Position numbers and translations under genes: made by a program. The notes under the pieces were generated by a model, which was given only the letters and a program-made list of their open reading frames with translations, was not told the DNA's origin and did no database searches. This document shows, piece after piece, positions 13,845 to 22,768 of a stretch of 64,000 nucleotides of DNA. Source of the stretch: Syntrophales bacterium (GTDB lineage: Bacteria; Desulfobacterota; Syntrophia; Syntrophales; UBA2210). The first letter of the stretch is position 1. Every line of letters begins with the position of its first letter. The DNA lies in the NCBI GenBank assembly GCA_023228425.1, contig JALOBE010000002.1, positions 1-64,000 of the forward strand. Reading direction: 5' to 3'.

Positions 13845-16151
13845 ATGATGGAAAAAAACGAGGGAAACCACTTGAGTATGCTCTGCGATATGAGCGAAAT
13901 CGCTTCGCTTCTGGCCGGAAGCGAGAACATGGAGAGCTTTTTCAACCACACCGTTACCATGGTGGCGGAGCACCTCCGGGTTCCCGTGTGTTCCATCTAC
14001 CTCTATGACGATGAAACACGCGAACTCGTGCTGAAGGCAACATTGGGGCTGAATCCCCGGGCTGTTGGAAAAGTGCGGATGAAACGGGGTGAAGGCCTGG
14101 TCGGGACAGCCATGGATACTCTTGATCCCGTGCTTGAAGGGTCTGCAAGAACCAGCAAGAATTACTTATATTTTGAGGAAGCTGACGAGGACATGTACGA
14201 ATCCTTTCTCGCCGTTCCCATCGGACGCGGCGACGAGCGGATCGGCGTCATCGTGGTTCAGCACGAGCAGCGGGATTATTTCAATCAGCTCGATGTGACG
14301 GCACTTCGCGGCATAGCGTCACAACTGGCGGGTGTCATCGCCAACGCCCGTCTTTTGATGAGCATCGAACGGCAGCCCGGGCCGACACCCATGGAAGAAA
14401 TCTTCCGGCGTCTTCGGTTCGTCAAGGGGAAAAGCGGCTCGGAGGGATACGCCCATGGCCTTTCAGCACCTTTTGACAAACGAAATTCCCTCAGACTCTA
14501 CGACGCCATTCCCCCTGACGAGGACAGGGCCACCAGGGAAGATTTTTTCCGTTCTCTCAAAGAGACATCGGATCAGCTGGAAGATCTTCAGGGAGATTTT
14601 TTCCAGAGGCTGCCCGAGGCGGCCTCCCTCATCTTCGATGCCCACCACCTGATTCTCAAGGACGAAGGCTTTTCCCGGCGTGTCATGGAACATATGGACG
14701 AGGGAAAGGGTGCGGCGGAGTCGGTCAGGCTTGCCGCCCTGTATTACATCAAGGCATTTTCTTCGAGTAACTATGGCTACCTTCGAGAAAAGGTGGTGGA
14801 CATCGAAGATCTGGGGCTGCGCATCATTGAAAACCTCCTGCCCACAACAGCCCGAGACAGCTATTCCATGGCGGGCCGTATCGTTATTGCCGACGTACTC
14901 TATCCATCCGACATCCTCTGGCTTGCCGCCGAGGAAGTGCGGGGAGCCGTCCTTGTCGGAGGAGGCACCACGTCACACATAGCCATTCTGTCACGATCGC
15001 TCCAGCTTCCCCTGGTTATCACCGACAACAGGGATCTCCTGGTGATTCCCCGGGGAACGTCCTTGCTTGTGGACGCCGACCTCGGAGATATCTATGTAAA
15101 CCCATCACCTGCCGTGATCTCGAGCTTCCGGAGGAAAAAGGAGACGCGCCTGTCCCTGGAAAAAGCGGCCGCTGCCGTCACGGATACAACCGTCACAAGG
15201 GACGGGGAACCGGTAGAGATCATGGCCAACATCAACCTGCTGGGGGAACTGCCCCTGGCACGAGGGCTGAAGGCCCGGGGAGTGGGGCTCTACAGAACGG
15301 AGTTCCCCTTTCTCGTCCGGTCGGGACTGCCCTCCGAAGAGGAACAGTATGCCATCTACCGCCGCGTGTTTGCCGAAATGGAAGGGCGCCCCGTGGTAAT
15401 AAGAACCCTCGATCTCGCGGGAGACAAGGTCCTTCCATATATGGAATCCTGCAGGGAAGAGAACCCTCAACTGGGCCTCCGGTCGATACGATTTCTCTTC
15501 GAAAACAGGGATATTTTCGAACACCAGGTCCGGGCTATACTCAGGGCCGCGGCGGATGTTGAAAAGGTGGGCATTCTATTCCCGCTCATTTCGTCCATCG
15601 ATGAGTTCGAAGAGGCCCGACGGTGTGTCGAATCCTGTATGACCGAACTGGAACGGCAGAAGCTCCCCCATCATCGGTCACCGGCGCTGGGCCCCATGGT
15701 GGAATTGCCGGCCCTGGTTGAGATAATTGACGAGATGGCCCGGGAAGCGGATTTTGCCTCCATAGGAACCAATGATCTCGTGCAGTACATGCTTGCGGCG
15801 GACCGTGCCAATGACCGGGTCATCCGCTACTACCAGCCGTGGCATCCCGCGGTATTGCGGGGACTGGAAAAGATTGTAAAGGCCTTCAACAAGCGGGGCA
15901 AAGGGATATCGCTCTGCGGTGAGCTTGCCCACGAATGTAATTTCATACCATTCCTCGTCGGAATCGGAATCCGTGTACTGAGCGTCGATCCCCGTTTTAT
16001 TCCCTCGGTTCAGAAATGCCTGAAGGAAACCGATCTCGCCGAGGCCAGGCGCTTTGCCCTCGCCGTGCTTGCGGAAAGCACCGTGAAGGGGGTTCTGGGG
16101 CAAGTCCGGATCGCTGGAAACAATGCAAAAGCCGAAACGTTCACTGCCTGA
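13845..16151 (+). CDS. ptsP: PEP-protein phosphotransferase PtsP (GAF + enzyme I)
   Basis: Enzyme I of the nitrogen-type phosphotransferase system: autophosphorylates from PEP and passes phosphate to an HPr/NPr-like carrier. The 768-residue protein has a GAF sensor domain (about 15-170), an EI N-terminal domain with the swivelling phospho-histidine H378 in GGGTTSHIAILSR, and a PEP-binding barrel with GLYRTEFPFL (about 485), RTLDLAGDK, ENPQLGLRSIR and the C-terminal SIGTNDLVQYMLAADR and LCGELA motifs. All key residues are present. The start has AGGG close upstream; M2 at 13848 is equally possible. No HPr or EIIA gene is seen nearby. Confidence 0.94.
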   Translation: MMEKNEGNHLSMLCDMSEIASLLAGSENMESFFNHTVTMVAEHLRVPVCSIYLYDDETRELVLKATLGLNPRAVGKVRMKRGEGLVGTAMDTLDPVLEGSARTSKNYLYFEEADEDMYESFLAVPIGRGDERIGVIVVQHEQRDYFNQLDVTALRGIASQLAGVIANARLLMSIERQPGPTPMEEIFRRLRFVKGKSGSEGYAHGLSAPFDKRNSLRLYDAIPPDEDRATREDFFRSLKETSDQLEDLQGDFFQRLPEAASLIFDAHHLILKDEGFSRRVMEHMDEGKGAAESVRLAALYYIKAFSSSNYGYLREKVVDIEDLGLRIIENLLPTTARDSYSMAGRIVIADVLYPSDILWLAAEEVRGAVLVGGGTTSHIAILSRSLQLPLVITDNRDLLVIPRGTSLLVDADLGDIYVNPSPAVISSFRRKKETRLSLEKAAAAVTDTTVTRDGEPVEIMANINLLGELPLARGLKARGVGLYRTEFPFLVRSGLPSEEEQYAIYRRVFAEMEGRPVVIRTLDLAGDKVLPYMESCREENPQLGLRSIRFLFENRDIFEHQVRAILRAAADVEKVGILFPLISSIDEFEEARRCVESCMTELERQKLPHHRSPALGPMVELPALVEIIDEMAREADFASIGTNDLVQYMLAADRANDRVIRYYQPWHPAVLRGLEKIVKAFNKRGKGISLCGELAHECNFIPFLVGIGIRVLSVDPRFIPSVQKCLKETDLAEARRFALAVLAESTVKGVLGQVRIAGNNAKAETFTA

Positions 16152-16296
16152 CCTTGTCCCCCACCGGGGAGAGCTGGTGGACATGACCGGGGACATGACG
16201 CGGTCACTGAAAGAGTCTCCACGAAGCCGGACCATTGCAATAGGATTGTCTTCTGCTGCACTGTGCCTATACCGGGCCGGAGAGGAGGAACACTCC

Positions 16297-16983
16297 TTGA
16301 AATCCGTTAAGCATTCCCTGCGCTACAACCCGTTCAGAGATCTTGAATCGAAGGGCTTCCCCAAAAGCCCTCCCGAGAATCGCCGGACAGATCCCGCTCC
16401 TGAAACCGATGAGGATCTCTTCGAAAAGGCAATGGAAGAGGTGGTTCCCATCGATCGCGAAAAGGTTCTCACAGTCGTGTCCCGACGAAAACCGGGACGG
16501 AACCGGACTGTCTGCCCTGAGGACAGGGATACGCTGAATCACCTGCGGGATCTGGTGAGCCGGGGGAGGGGGTTTTCAGTGGCTCACACGCCGGAGTATA
16601 TGGAAGGGTCGCTCTATCGGCAGGCTCCCCCGGACATTACCGAGCGGCTCCACGACGGTGATTTCTCCGTCCAGGATCACATCGATCTTCACGGCTTGAC
16701 CCTGGAAGAAGGGGGAAAGGAACTGGAGATGTTTTTTTCGGACGCCACGACCCGGGGGCTGCGCATGGTACTGGTCATTCACGGCAGGGGAAAATCTTCG
16801 CCCGCAAAGCCGGTGCTCAAGTCCCTGGTGCGGGAATGGCTTACCACCGGGCCCTATCGAACATGGGTAATTGCCTTTGCAAGCGCGCGCCTCTGTGATG
16901 GTGGAGCCGGGGCGACCTATGTGCTGCTTCGCCACAGGCCGCTTACGAAACGGCATAAAAAGTCGGGAAAGGGCAACGCATGA
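16297..16983 (+). CDS. Smr/MutS2-type endonuclease domain protein (TTG start)
   Basis: A 228-residue protein with a C-terminal Smr domain: VQDHIDLHGLTLEEGGKELE (with the LDLHG-type motif, here IDLHG), VLVIHGRGKSS (HGxG motif) and a C-terminal VLLR strand. Smr domains nick DNA or act on RNA and ribosomes. An open frame extends upstream into ptsP (to 16123), but the TTG at 16297 is preceded by AGGAGG eight bases upstream and gives the family-typical short N-terminus ending NPFRDLESKG. I therefore choose TTG. Its stop overlaps the ATG of the next gene. Confidence 0.85.
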   Translation: MKSVKHSLRYNPFRDLESKGFPKSPPENRRTDPAPETDEDLFEKAMEEVVPIDREKVLTVVSRRKPGRNRTVCPEDRDTLNHLRDLVSRGRGFSVAHTPEYMEGSLYRQAPPDITERLHDGDFSVQDHIDLHGLTLEEGGKELEMFFSDATTRGLRMVLVIHGRGKSSPAKPVLKSLVREWLTTGPYRTWVIAFASARLCDGGAGATYVLLRHRPLTKRHKKSGKGNA

Positions 16984-17747
16984 GTGTCGGTATCTTCGGG
17001 GTATATCCCATCGCGCCCTCGGGCTACGCCAACACATGGCTCATCGAAGAAGAGGGCAACCTGATGGCCGTTGACGTGGGAACCAGGAGGGCGGCACAGT
17101 CCCTCTACCGGTTTGTCACCTCTGAGTTGAAGGTTCCCGCGGAGCGTCTCCTGTACGTTACGGCCACCCATTTTCACTTTGACCACATCGCGGGAACCGA
17201 TGAGATCTGCCGCCTGGTGCCGGGAGCGCGCGTCCGGTTCAGTCACCGGACGCGTCCCTATCTTTCGGGCGAAGAGAAGCCGGTCCTTCCCCCGCTTGAC
17301 CGCTGGATTTCAGGTCTGGGCAGAGTAGCCCCGCGGATTCCCCGCATCCTCCAGGGAACCTTTTACAGCATCGTGAGCCCCGCAATCGGTGTACCCCTTC
17401 CTCTTCTCCGGCGGATCAACCGGATGACGTGCCGGCCGGTCTGCGATCTTCGGGAAGGAACCATCGTCGAGGGTTTCTCCCGATGGAGCATACTGGAAAC
17501 GCCGGGACACACGCCGGACAGCATCTGTCTGTACAATGAAGGCAAAAAAATACTGATCACGGGAGATACTGTACTGAACCTTCTGGGAAGGGGCGAGCTG
17601 AATGCTTTCTGTTCACACCCGGAGGACATTCAAAAATCCGTCGAAGGACTTCTCGGCCTTTCCGTCGAAACCATCCTGCCCGGCCATGGAAAAGCCATTG
17701 TGGGAGTGCCCGACGTTCTTCGAGGCATATCACGACGGGGGGTGTGA
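16980..17747 (+). CDS. MBL-fold metallo-hydrolase
   Basis: A 255-residue metallo-beta-lactamase-fold hydrolase binding two metals. The motifs are THFHFDHIAG (about residues 62-71; HxHxDH), ETPGHTPDSICL (third His), GDTVLNLLG (bridging Asp) and PGHGKAIVG (last His), so the active site is complete. Family members include glyoxalase-II-like thioesterases, lactonases and phosphodiesterases; the substrate is not readable. A 40-residue helical insert follows the first metal site (DRWISGLGRVAPRIPRILQG). It overlaps the Smr gene by four bases (ATGA). Confidence 0.88.
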   Translation: MSVGIFGVYPIAPSGYANTWLIEEEGNLMAVDVGTRRAAQSLYRFVTSELKVPAERLLYVTATHFHFDHIAGTDEICRLVPGARVRFSHRTRPYLSGEEKPVLPPLDRWISGLGRVAPRIPRILQGTFYSIVSPAIGVPLPLLRRINRMTCRPVCDLREGTIVEGFSRWSILETPGHTPDSICLYNEGKKILITGDTVLNLLGRGELNAFCSHPEDIQKSVEGLLGLSVETILPGHGKAIVGVPDVLRGISRRGV

Positions 17748-17806
17748 CATCTCTGCCGTCCCTTCACTCGAGCCCAAACCCCCGGCAAGGTTTTTAATCA
17801 TCCGTT

Positions 17807-18127
17807 TCAGGGGACTTCCCCGGGAAGGGTGATGGTCCTGCCCTCCCGACCGCTCCGGGGACGGTAGAGAATTGCCACGTGACCTGTCACACCGACGACA
17901 TGGCAGTCACAGACCTCCTCGATTTCGTGGATCATGGCTTTTTTCATCTCCCTGTCGTCCACGTCCACAAACTTTATTTTGATCAGTTCATGGGTATTGA
18001 GCGCTTCCGTGATAGAGGCGGCGGTCCGGGTATTCACGCCTCTCAGCCCGATAAGCACAACCGGCTTGAGGGGGTGGGCGCGCCCCCGAAGGTACCGTTT
18101 CTGGTATCCTTTCAATGGGAAGACCAT
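17807..18127 (-). CDS. yhbY: YhbY/CRS1 family RNA-binding protein
   Basis: A 106-residue single KH-like CRM-domain protein associated with 50S ribosome assembly. It has the family start GYQKRYLRGRAHPLKPVVLIG (about residues 7-27), the GxxG loop as LRGVN, a helix TAASITEALNTHELIKIKF, and the final strand GHVAILYRPR. Length is normal. It converges on the metallo-hydrolase gene, 59 bases away. A rather long upstream gap separates it from htpX. Confidence 0.92.
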   Translation of the reverse strand: MVFPLKGYQKRYLRGRAHPLKPVVLIGLRGVNTRTAASITEALNTHELIKIKFVDVDDREMKKAMIHEIEEVCDCHVVGVTGHVAILYRPRSGREGRTITLPGEVP

Positions 18128-18549
18128 CGATGCACTCCTTTCATACGAGCATTTGGGGATGGTGCCGACAATCGATAGATCACATCCGATGCATCATAGG
18201 TGCGATGACCCGGTAATTCAAGAGGTAACGGGGCTCGCAGTCAGACCTCCGTCGGCCACGGACGAGAGCGATTCACTCGCGGGCATATTGCCGTTGGATT
18301 CCCCGTCTATCCTGTCGCCATTTAAGGGATGGTTGATCACAGCGCAGCCCGGACCCACAGAAACGGCACACATCGTAAAACGACTCCCCACATGAACCGC
18401 CATGGAAATCAATCAGTTGAAGCGCAAGAAGCCTCTCTTGAGCCCGTTTTTTCTTGACAGGCTGGAAGCTTTCTTTTAGATTCCCCTTCAAAACTCTGCC
18501 GTGATCATATCATGATATTCAGTCGGTACTTGAGGAGGAGCAGACCTGA
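18128..18549. other. 422-bp divergent promoter gap
   Basis: It lies between divergent yhbY and htpX. Short frames on both strands have no recognisable content or ribosome sites. The only clear signal is the promoter at 18454-18482. I see no RNA gene or repeat. Confidence 0.4.
18454..18482 (+). promoter_or_regulatory. htpX: Sigma-70-type promoter of htpX
   Basis: A perfect TTGACA (18454-18459) is separated by 17 bases from TAGATT (18477-18482). It lies about 70 bases upstream of the htpX start, which has GAGGAG upstream of the ATG. The spacing is optimal. No heat-shock sigma-32 element was obvious. Confidence 0.55.
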
Positions 18550-19446
18550 ATGAAGCGCGTCATGCTGTTCATTATAACGAACGTCGCCATACTGGCCGTT
18601 CTTTTTATTGTTCTCACCCTTCTGGGGGTCAACACGATTCTCGACCAGCGGGGTGTCGGACTTGACATAACGAATCTTCTTATATTTGCTGCTGTTTTCG
18701 GTTTTGGTGGGTCTTTCATATCCCTGGCCATCTCCAAGTGGACGGCCAAGCGGCTCACGGGGGCGCAGGTCATCGATTCCCCCCGCAACGAAGTCGAAGC
18801 GTGGCTCGTCAATACCGTCAAGCGCCAGGCCACAGCAGCGGGTATCGGTATGCCCGAAGTGGCAATCTATGATGCGCCCGATCCGAATGCCTTTGCCACC
18901 GGGGCACGACGGAACAGCGCCTTGGTGGCGGTGAGTACCGGCCTTCTGCGTTCCATGAATCGGGACGAGGTGGAAGCGGTCCTGGCCCATGAGATCAGCC
19001 ACGTGGCAAACGGGGACATGGTTACTCTGACGCTGATCCAGGGAGTGGTCAACACCTTCGTCATTTTTCTCTCCCGGGTGGCCGGTCATTTCGTTGATCG
19101 CGTGATATTGAAAAACGAGAGGGGGCACGGTATAGGATTCTTCGTGGCTACCATCATCACCCAGATCGTCTTCGGCGTGCTCGCGAGTATTATCGTAATG
19201 TGGTTCAGCCGCCAGAGAGAGTTCCGGGCCGATGCCGGTTCAGCCTCCCTGGAGGGCCCCCCGAAAATGATAGCGGCCCTGAAAAAGCTGCAGCAATCCG
19301 CAGCCCAGCCGCATCTTCCGGAACAGATGGCGGCCTTCGGCATATCAGGTTCCCGATCTTCCGGTATCAAGAGGCTTTTCATGACCCATCCACCCCTGGA
19401 AGAAAGAATCGCGGCCCTGGAATCGGCCGAGCGGCTGGGGCGATAG
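18550..19446 (+). CDS. htpX: HtpX membrane zinc metalloprotease
   Basis: A 298-residue inner-membrane M48 peptidase that degrades damaged membrane proteins. Two N-terminal hydrophobic segments (about 5-29 and 41-62) precede the zinc motif HEISH (H147, E148, H151) in EAVLAHEISHVANGD. Another hydrophobic pair follows, and the third zinc ligand is E223 or nearby in SRQREFRADAGSA. The C-terminal MTHPPLEERIAAL is also typical. Length matches the family. It has its own promoter. Confidence 0.95.
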   Translation: MKRVMLFIITNVAILAVLFIVLTLLGVNTILDQRGVGLDITNLLIFAAVFGFGGSFISLAISKWTAKRLTGAQVIDSPRNEVEAWLVNTVKRQATAAGIGMPEVAIYDAPDPNAFATGARRNSALVAVSTGLLRSMNRDEVEAVLAHEISHVANGDMVTLTLIQGVVNTFVIFLSRVAGHFVDRVILKNERGHGIGFFVATIITQIVFGVLASIIVMWFSRQREFRADAGSASLEGPPKMIAALKKLQQSAAQPHLPEQMAAFGISGSRSSGIKRLFMTHPPLEERIAALESAERLGR

Positions 19447-19777
19447 CTGTAAGCCGGGATTGTACGAAGCCGTCATCGATCGGACGCTTTCGACTTTCTA
19501 TGGGTTCGTCACCGTTGCCCGTGCGGTACAGGAGGGCGACCCTCTGTCCGCCCTGTTTACTTCAAAATGAAAACCTCCGTTTCATATTGAAATTCAAACG
19601 GCCCCGCAGGGGGATGCGCGGAGGTAGCGCCGGTCTGTCCTTGCGGGGTTCATGCCCCTTAAACTCAATTATGTCAGTCCTATAGCAGAACCATGAAGCC
19701 GATCCGGCCGTTTTGGCATTGATGTTGCTTAAATAGGCCGAAAACACACCAGCTTCACTGAACAGGATGTGGCATCT
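19447..19777. other. 331-bp structured gap upstream of nuo operon
   Basis: No gene supported. Several hairpins are visible: ATGAAA...TTTCAT (19567-19585), GAGGG-CGA-CCCTC (19532-19544), and a large one joining CCCCGCA (about 19602-19608) to TGCGGGG (about 19642-19648). On the minus strand the 3'-most 40 bases resemble the end of bacterial RNase P RNA, but no catalytic core is found. It may hold an unrecognised small RNA or the htpX terminator and nuo leader. Confidence 0.35.
19714..19729 (+). promoter_or_regulatory. Possible sigma-54 (-24/-12) promoter of nuo operon
   Basis: TGGCATTGATGTTGCT has GG and GC exactly 12 bases apart, fitting the sigma-54 consensus TGGCAC-N5-TTGC at all but one core base. 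It lies about 50 bases before the nuoA start. Chance matches are common and no activator site was found. Confidence 0.3.
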
Positions 19778-20131
19778 GTGACGACATCGGTTTCACTGGC
19801 AATCTACCTTGTGCTGATAATCGCAGCGGCGGGAGGGATCCTGATCCTGTCGCGGTTTCTCGGCAGGCGTCCCCTGACGGCTGAAAAAACCGTGCCCTAC
19901 GAGTGCGGAATGGATGCCGTCAGCCGGCCGACCACTCTCTTCGCGATCAAGTTCTACATAATCGCACTCGTGTTCGTCATTTTTCACGTGGAAACAGTGT
20001 TCGTCTATCTCTGGGCCGTAGTGGCGAGGGAGCTGGGTCTCTACGGATGGATAGCGATGCTGGTTTTTATAGAGATCCTGCTTCTCCCCCTCCTGTACAT
20101 GTGGAAAAAGGGTGCTCTGAAATGGGAATAG
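19778..20131 (+). CDS. nuoA: NADH-quinone oxidoreductase subunit A
   Basis: Membrane subunit of complex I at the junction of the peripheral and membrane arms. About 117 residues with three hydrophobic helices: LAIYLVLIIAAAGGILILSR, the central IKFYIIALVFVIFHVETVFV and the last IAMLVFIEILLLPLLYMW. The conserved loop YECGMD with its cysteine is present. Two GTG starts are possible; 19778 is preferred because AGGA lies about 10 bases upstream, whereas 19769 has no proper spacing. It overlaps nuoB by 10 bases and begins the nuo operon. Confidence 0.93.
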   Translation: MTTSVSLAIYLVLIIAAAGGILILSRFLGRRPLTAEKTVPYECGMDAVSRPTTLFAIKFYIIALVFVIFHVETVFVYLWAVVARELGLYGWIAMLVFIEILLLPLLYMWKKGALKWE

Positions 20132-20595
20132 AACATCTGGGCACAGCGACAATTCTGACGGCCAGTCTGGACAGGCTGGTTTCCTGGTCCCGGAAAAACT
20201 CGCTCTGGCCGCTTACCTTCGGCCTTGCCTGCTGCGCCATTGAAATGATTTCCACGGCGGTCTCACGCTATGACATCGCCCGTTTCGGCATGGAGGTTTT
20301 CCGACCTTCACCCCGGCAATCGGATGTCATGATTGTCGCCGGGACTGTAACCAGGAAGATGGCCCCCGCCGTTCAGCGGCTCTATGACCAGATGGCGGAA
20401 CCGAAATGGGTCATCGCCATGGGAGCCTGCGCCTGCTCGGGAGGGATGTTCCCCAGTTACGCCGTGGTTCAGGGCGTGGACACCTTTCTCCCTGTGGATG
20501 TCTACATTCCCGGATGCCCCGTGAGGCCGGAAGCGCTTCTTGACGGACTGATCGCCCTGCAGAACAAGATCGGATCAAGGGGAAACAAACCATAG
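20122..20595 (+). CDS. nuoB: NADH-quinone oxidoreductase subunit B
   Basis: Peripheral subunit carrying the terminal [4Fe-4S] cluster N2 that reduces quinone. 157 residues. The cluster ligands are the tandem cysteines in GLACCAIEM, the cysteine in MGACACSGG and the one in PGCPVRPEALL. A longer frame upstream is a nuoA shadow; the ATG at 20122 overlaps nuoA by ten bases. It is followed by nuoC after one base. All key residues are intact. Confidence 0.96.
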   Translation: MGIEHLGTATILTASLDRLVSWSRKNSLWPLTFGLACCAIEMISTAVSRYDIARFGMEVFRPSPRQSDVMIVAGTVTRKMAPAVQRLYDQMAEPKWVIAMGACACSGGMFPSYAVVQGVDTFLPVDVYIPGCPVRPEALLDGLIALQNKIGSRGNKP

Positions 20596-20596
20596 C

Positions 20597-21046
20597 ATGG
20601 ACACACAAGTACTTACAGATACCTTTGGCGGCGAGATTCTCGAGGTAACCCTCTTCCGCGACGAAGTCACCCTGACGGTGTCACCGAAGGCGCTTCTCGC
20701 CATCTGCCGGTTCCTCAAGGAGGATGACCGGTTCGACTGTGTCATGCTCTCGGATCTGTGCGGCCTGGACCGTTATCCCGCGATACCCCGGTTCGCGGTG
20801 GTCTACAATCTGTACTCCCCCTCTCTCGCGCACCGCTTGAGACTGAAGGCGCTCGTGGACGAGGAGAACCTCCGGATCGATTCCGTTACCGGCATATGGA
20901 AAGGAGCCGACTGGCTCGAACGGGAGTGTTACGATCTTTACGGGATTCGCTTTAACAACCATCCCGATCTCAAAAGAATTCTCCTGCCTGACACCTTTGA
21001 AGGCCATCCCCTGCGAAAGGATTTCCCTCTCCAGGGAAGGGAATGA
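20597..21046 (+). CDS. nuoC: NADH-quinone oxidoreductase subunit C
   Basis: A 149-residue peripheral-arm subunit that supports subunits B and D. The C-terminal signature is present: GADWLEREVYDLYGI-type (here WLERECYDLYGIRFNNHPDLKR), then ILLPDTFEGHPLRKDFPLQG. It is a separate polypeptide, not fused to subunit D as in E. coli. It lies one base after nuoB and three before nuoD. Confidence 0.94.
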   Translation: MDTQVLTDTFGGEILEVTLFRDEVTLTVSPKALLAICRFLKEDDRFDCVMLSDLCGLDRYPAIPRFAVVYNLYSPSLAHRLRLKALVDEENLRIDSVTGIWKGADWLERECYDLYGIRFNNHPDLKRILLPDTFEGHPLRKDFPLQGRE

Positions 21047-21049
21047 ATT

Positions 21050-22222
21050 ATGAATGATTCACAGGTACTGACAATCAACCTCGGGCCGCAGCACCCCAGC
21101 ACCCACGGTGTTCTTCGAGTGCTTCTCGACCTGGACGGCGAAACCGTCGTCGATGCCCGTCCCGACGTGGGATTTCTTCACCGCGGCATCGAGAAGATTG
21201 CCGAAAACCGCCTGTATCACCAGATCATTCCTCTCACCGACCGCCTGGACTACCTTGCGGCAATGAGCAATAACCTGGCCTACGTCCTGACCGTCGAAAA
21301 GCTTTTCGACCTGGAGGTGCCCCGACGGGCCCGTTATGTGCGGGTTATCCTGGCGGAGTTACAGAGGATAGCCAGCCACCTCTTCTGGCTCGGCACCCAC
21401 GCCCACGATCTGGGAGCCATGTCTCCCATGTTTTACGCTCTTCGTGAACGGGAAGAAATAATGGACATATTCGACGCGGTGGCGGGATCTCGGCTGACCC
21501 CGAGCTACCTGCGGTTCGGCGGCCTCTATGCCGACATCGACGGCGGTTTCGTGCGCAATACGACGCGCTTTGTCTCGCAATTCGGGAACCGGGTGGATGA
21601 GTATGAAGAGCTCTTGACGGAAAATCCCATCTGGAAGTCCCGCACGAAAGGCGTGGGCATCATGTCCGCGGAAGAATGTACCGCCATGGGTATTTCCGGC
21701 CCCTTGGCACGGGGAAGCGGCCTGGCCCGGGATCTTCGAAAATCCAGTCCCTATTCCTCATACGAAGAGTTTCAATTTGAAATTCCCCTCGGATTCCAGG
21801 GCGATGTCTACGATCGGTACATGGTCAGGATCGGGGAGATGCGCCAGAGCGTCGAGATCATAGTCCAGGCCCTTGAGGGCCTTCCCGAGGGGCCGCACAG
21901 CGTGGTCGATGCGCCGACGACCTTTCCCGAGAAGAAGAATCTTACGACAAACCTGGGTCACCTGATACGGCACTTCAACCTGGTGGTCGAAGGCGTACGG
22001 CCTCCTGCGGCGGAGGTCTACCATGCCGTCGAGTCTCCCCGGGGCGAGTTGGGATTCTACATTGTCAGCGACGGAACGGGAACGCCCTCCCGGCTCAAAG
22101 TCCGGGCTCCTTCGTTTGCAAACCTTCAGGGGCTGGCTCACATGTGCCGGGGACGACTGCTGTCGGACGCCGTGGCAATTATAGGCATGATCGACATCGT
22201 GCTGGCCGAAGTGGACCGATGA
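21050..22222 (+). CDS. nuoD: NADH-quinone oxidoreductase subunit D
   Basis: A 390-residue peripheral subunit, related to the large subunit of NiFe hydrogenases, that forms the quinone pocket with NuoB. It contains NLGPQHPSTHGVLR (residues 10-23), with the quinone-contacting His, GFLHRGIEKIAE, and SHLFWLGTHAHDLGA. Family-usual length. The C-terminus ends DIVLAEVDR, matching the family's conserved D-x-V-x-x-E-VDR end. Confidence 0.96.
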   Translation: MNDSQVLTINLGPQHPSTHGVLRVLLDLDGETVVDARPDVGFLHRGIEKIAENRLYHQIIPLTDRLDYLAAMSNNLAYVLTVEKLFDLEVPRRARYVRVILAELQRIASHLFWLGTHAHDLGAMSPMFYALREREEIMDIFDAVAGSRLTPSYLRFGGLYADIDGGFVRNTTRFVSQFGNRVDEYEELLTENPIWKSRTKGVGIMSAEECTAMGISGPLARGSGLARDLRKSSPYSSYEEFQFEIPLGFQGDVYDRYMVRIGEMRQSVEIIVQALEGLPEGPHSVVDAPTTFPEKKNLTTNLGHLIRHFNLVVEGVRPPAAEVYHAVESPRGELGFYIVSDGTGTPSRLKVRAPSFANLQGLAHMCRGRLLSDAVAIIGMIDIVLAEVDR

Positions 22223-22270
22223 GGCCGGCATGAAACACAATGAACATGGAGGAGCCTGCGGGATACCATT

Positions 22271-22753
22271 ATGAAACGGGAGCTTTTAAAAGAATTCACT
22301 GCGGACCAGCTTGAGCGGGTTGACGATATCATCGACACCCACCGGACACAGCCCGGTTCGCTTCTGCTGGTCCTGGAGAAGGTGCAGGAGGTCTCTCTCT
22401 TCCTGCCCCTGGAACTTCAGCGCTATATCGCGCGACGAATGGGTGTCTCGGCCAGCGAGGTCCATGGCGTCGTCTCGTTTTACTCCTACTTCAGAATGGC
22501 CCCGAAGGGAAGAAAGGCCATCAAGGTCTGCACCGGAACCGCCTGTTACGTGAAGCGAGCGGAAGATATCATAGAACGCCTGAGCGACCACCTGGGAATC
22601 AAGCTCGGCGAGGTTACGCCCGACGGAGAGTATTCCATCGAGGAAGCCCGTTGCCTGGGGGCCTGCGGGCTTGCCCCCGTGCTTGTCATCGGCGACAGGA
22701 CCTCGGGACTGGTAAACCCGGAAAAGGCGGAAGAAGTACTGGAAAAACCATAA
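22271..22753 (+). CDS. nuoE: NADH-quinone oxidoreductase subunit E
   Basis: A 160-residue thioredoxin-like [2Fe-2S] protein of the NADH module. The cluster cysteines are C87 and C92 (VCTGTACYVK) and C128 and C132 (ARCLGACGLAP). The helical N-terminus with VSEVHGVVSFYSYF-type motif (here ASEVHGVVSFYSYF) is typical. It is separated from nuoD by 48 bases and followed 15 bases later by the HndB-like gene, as in [FeFe]-hydrogenase and Hnd-type operons. Confidence 0.94.
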   Translation: MKRELLKEFTADQLERVDDIIDTHRTQPGSLLLVLEKVQEVSLFLPLELQRYIARRMGVSASEVHGVVSFYSYFRMAPKGRKAIKVCTGTACYVKRAEDIIERLSDHLGIKLGEVTPDGEYSIEEARCLGACGLAPVLVIGDRTSGLVNPEKAEEVLEKP

Positions 22754-22768
22754 AAGGAGAGGCCGGCC

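Noticed and set aside
18218..18491. Small genes in the yhbY-htpX gap
   Set aside because: Frames of 64-72 codons without ribosome sites or similarity; the htpX promoter lies inside them.
19447..19780. RNase P RNA on the minus strand
   Set aside because: Only the last about 40 bases resemble the RNase P 3' end; the conserved core words are absent.
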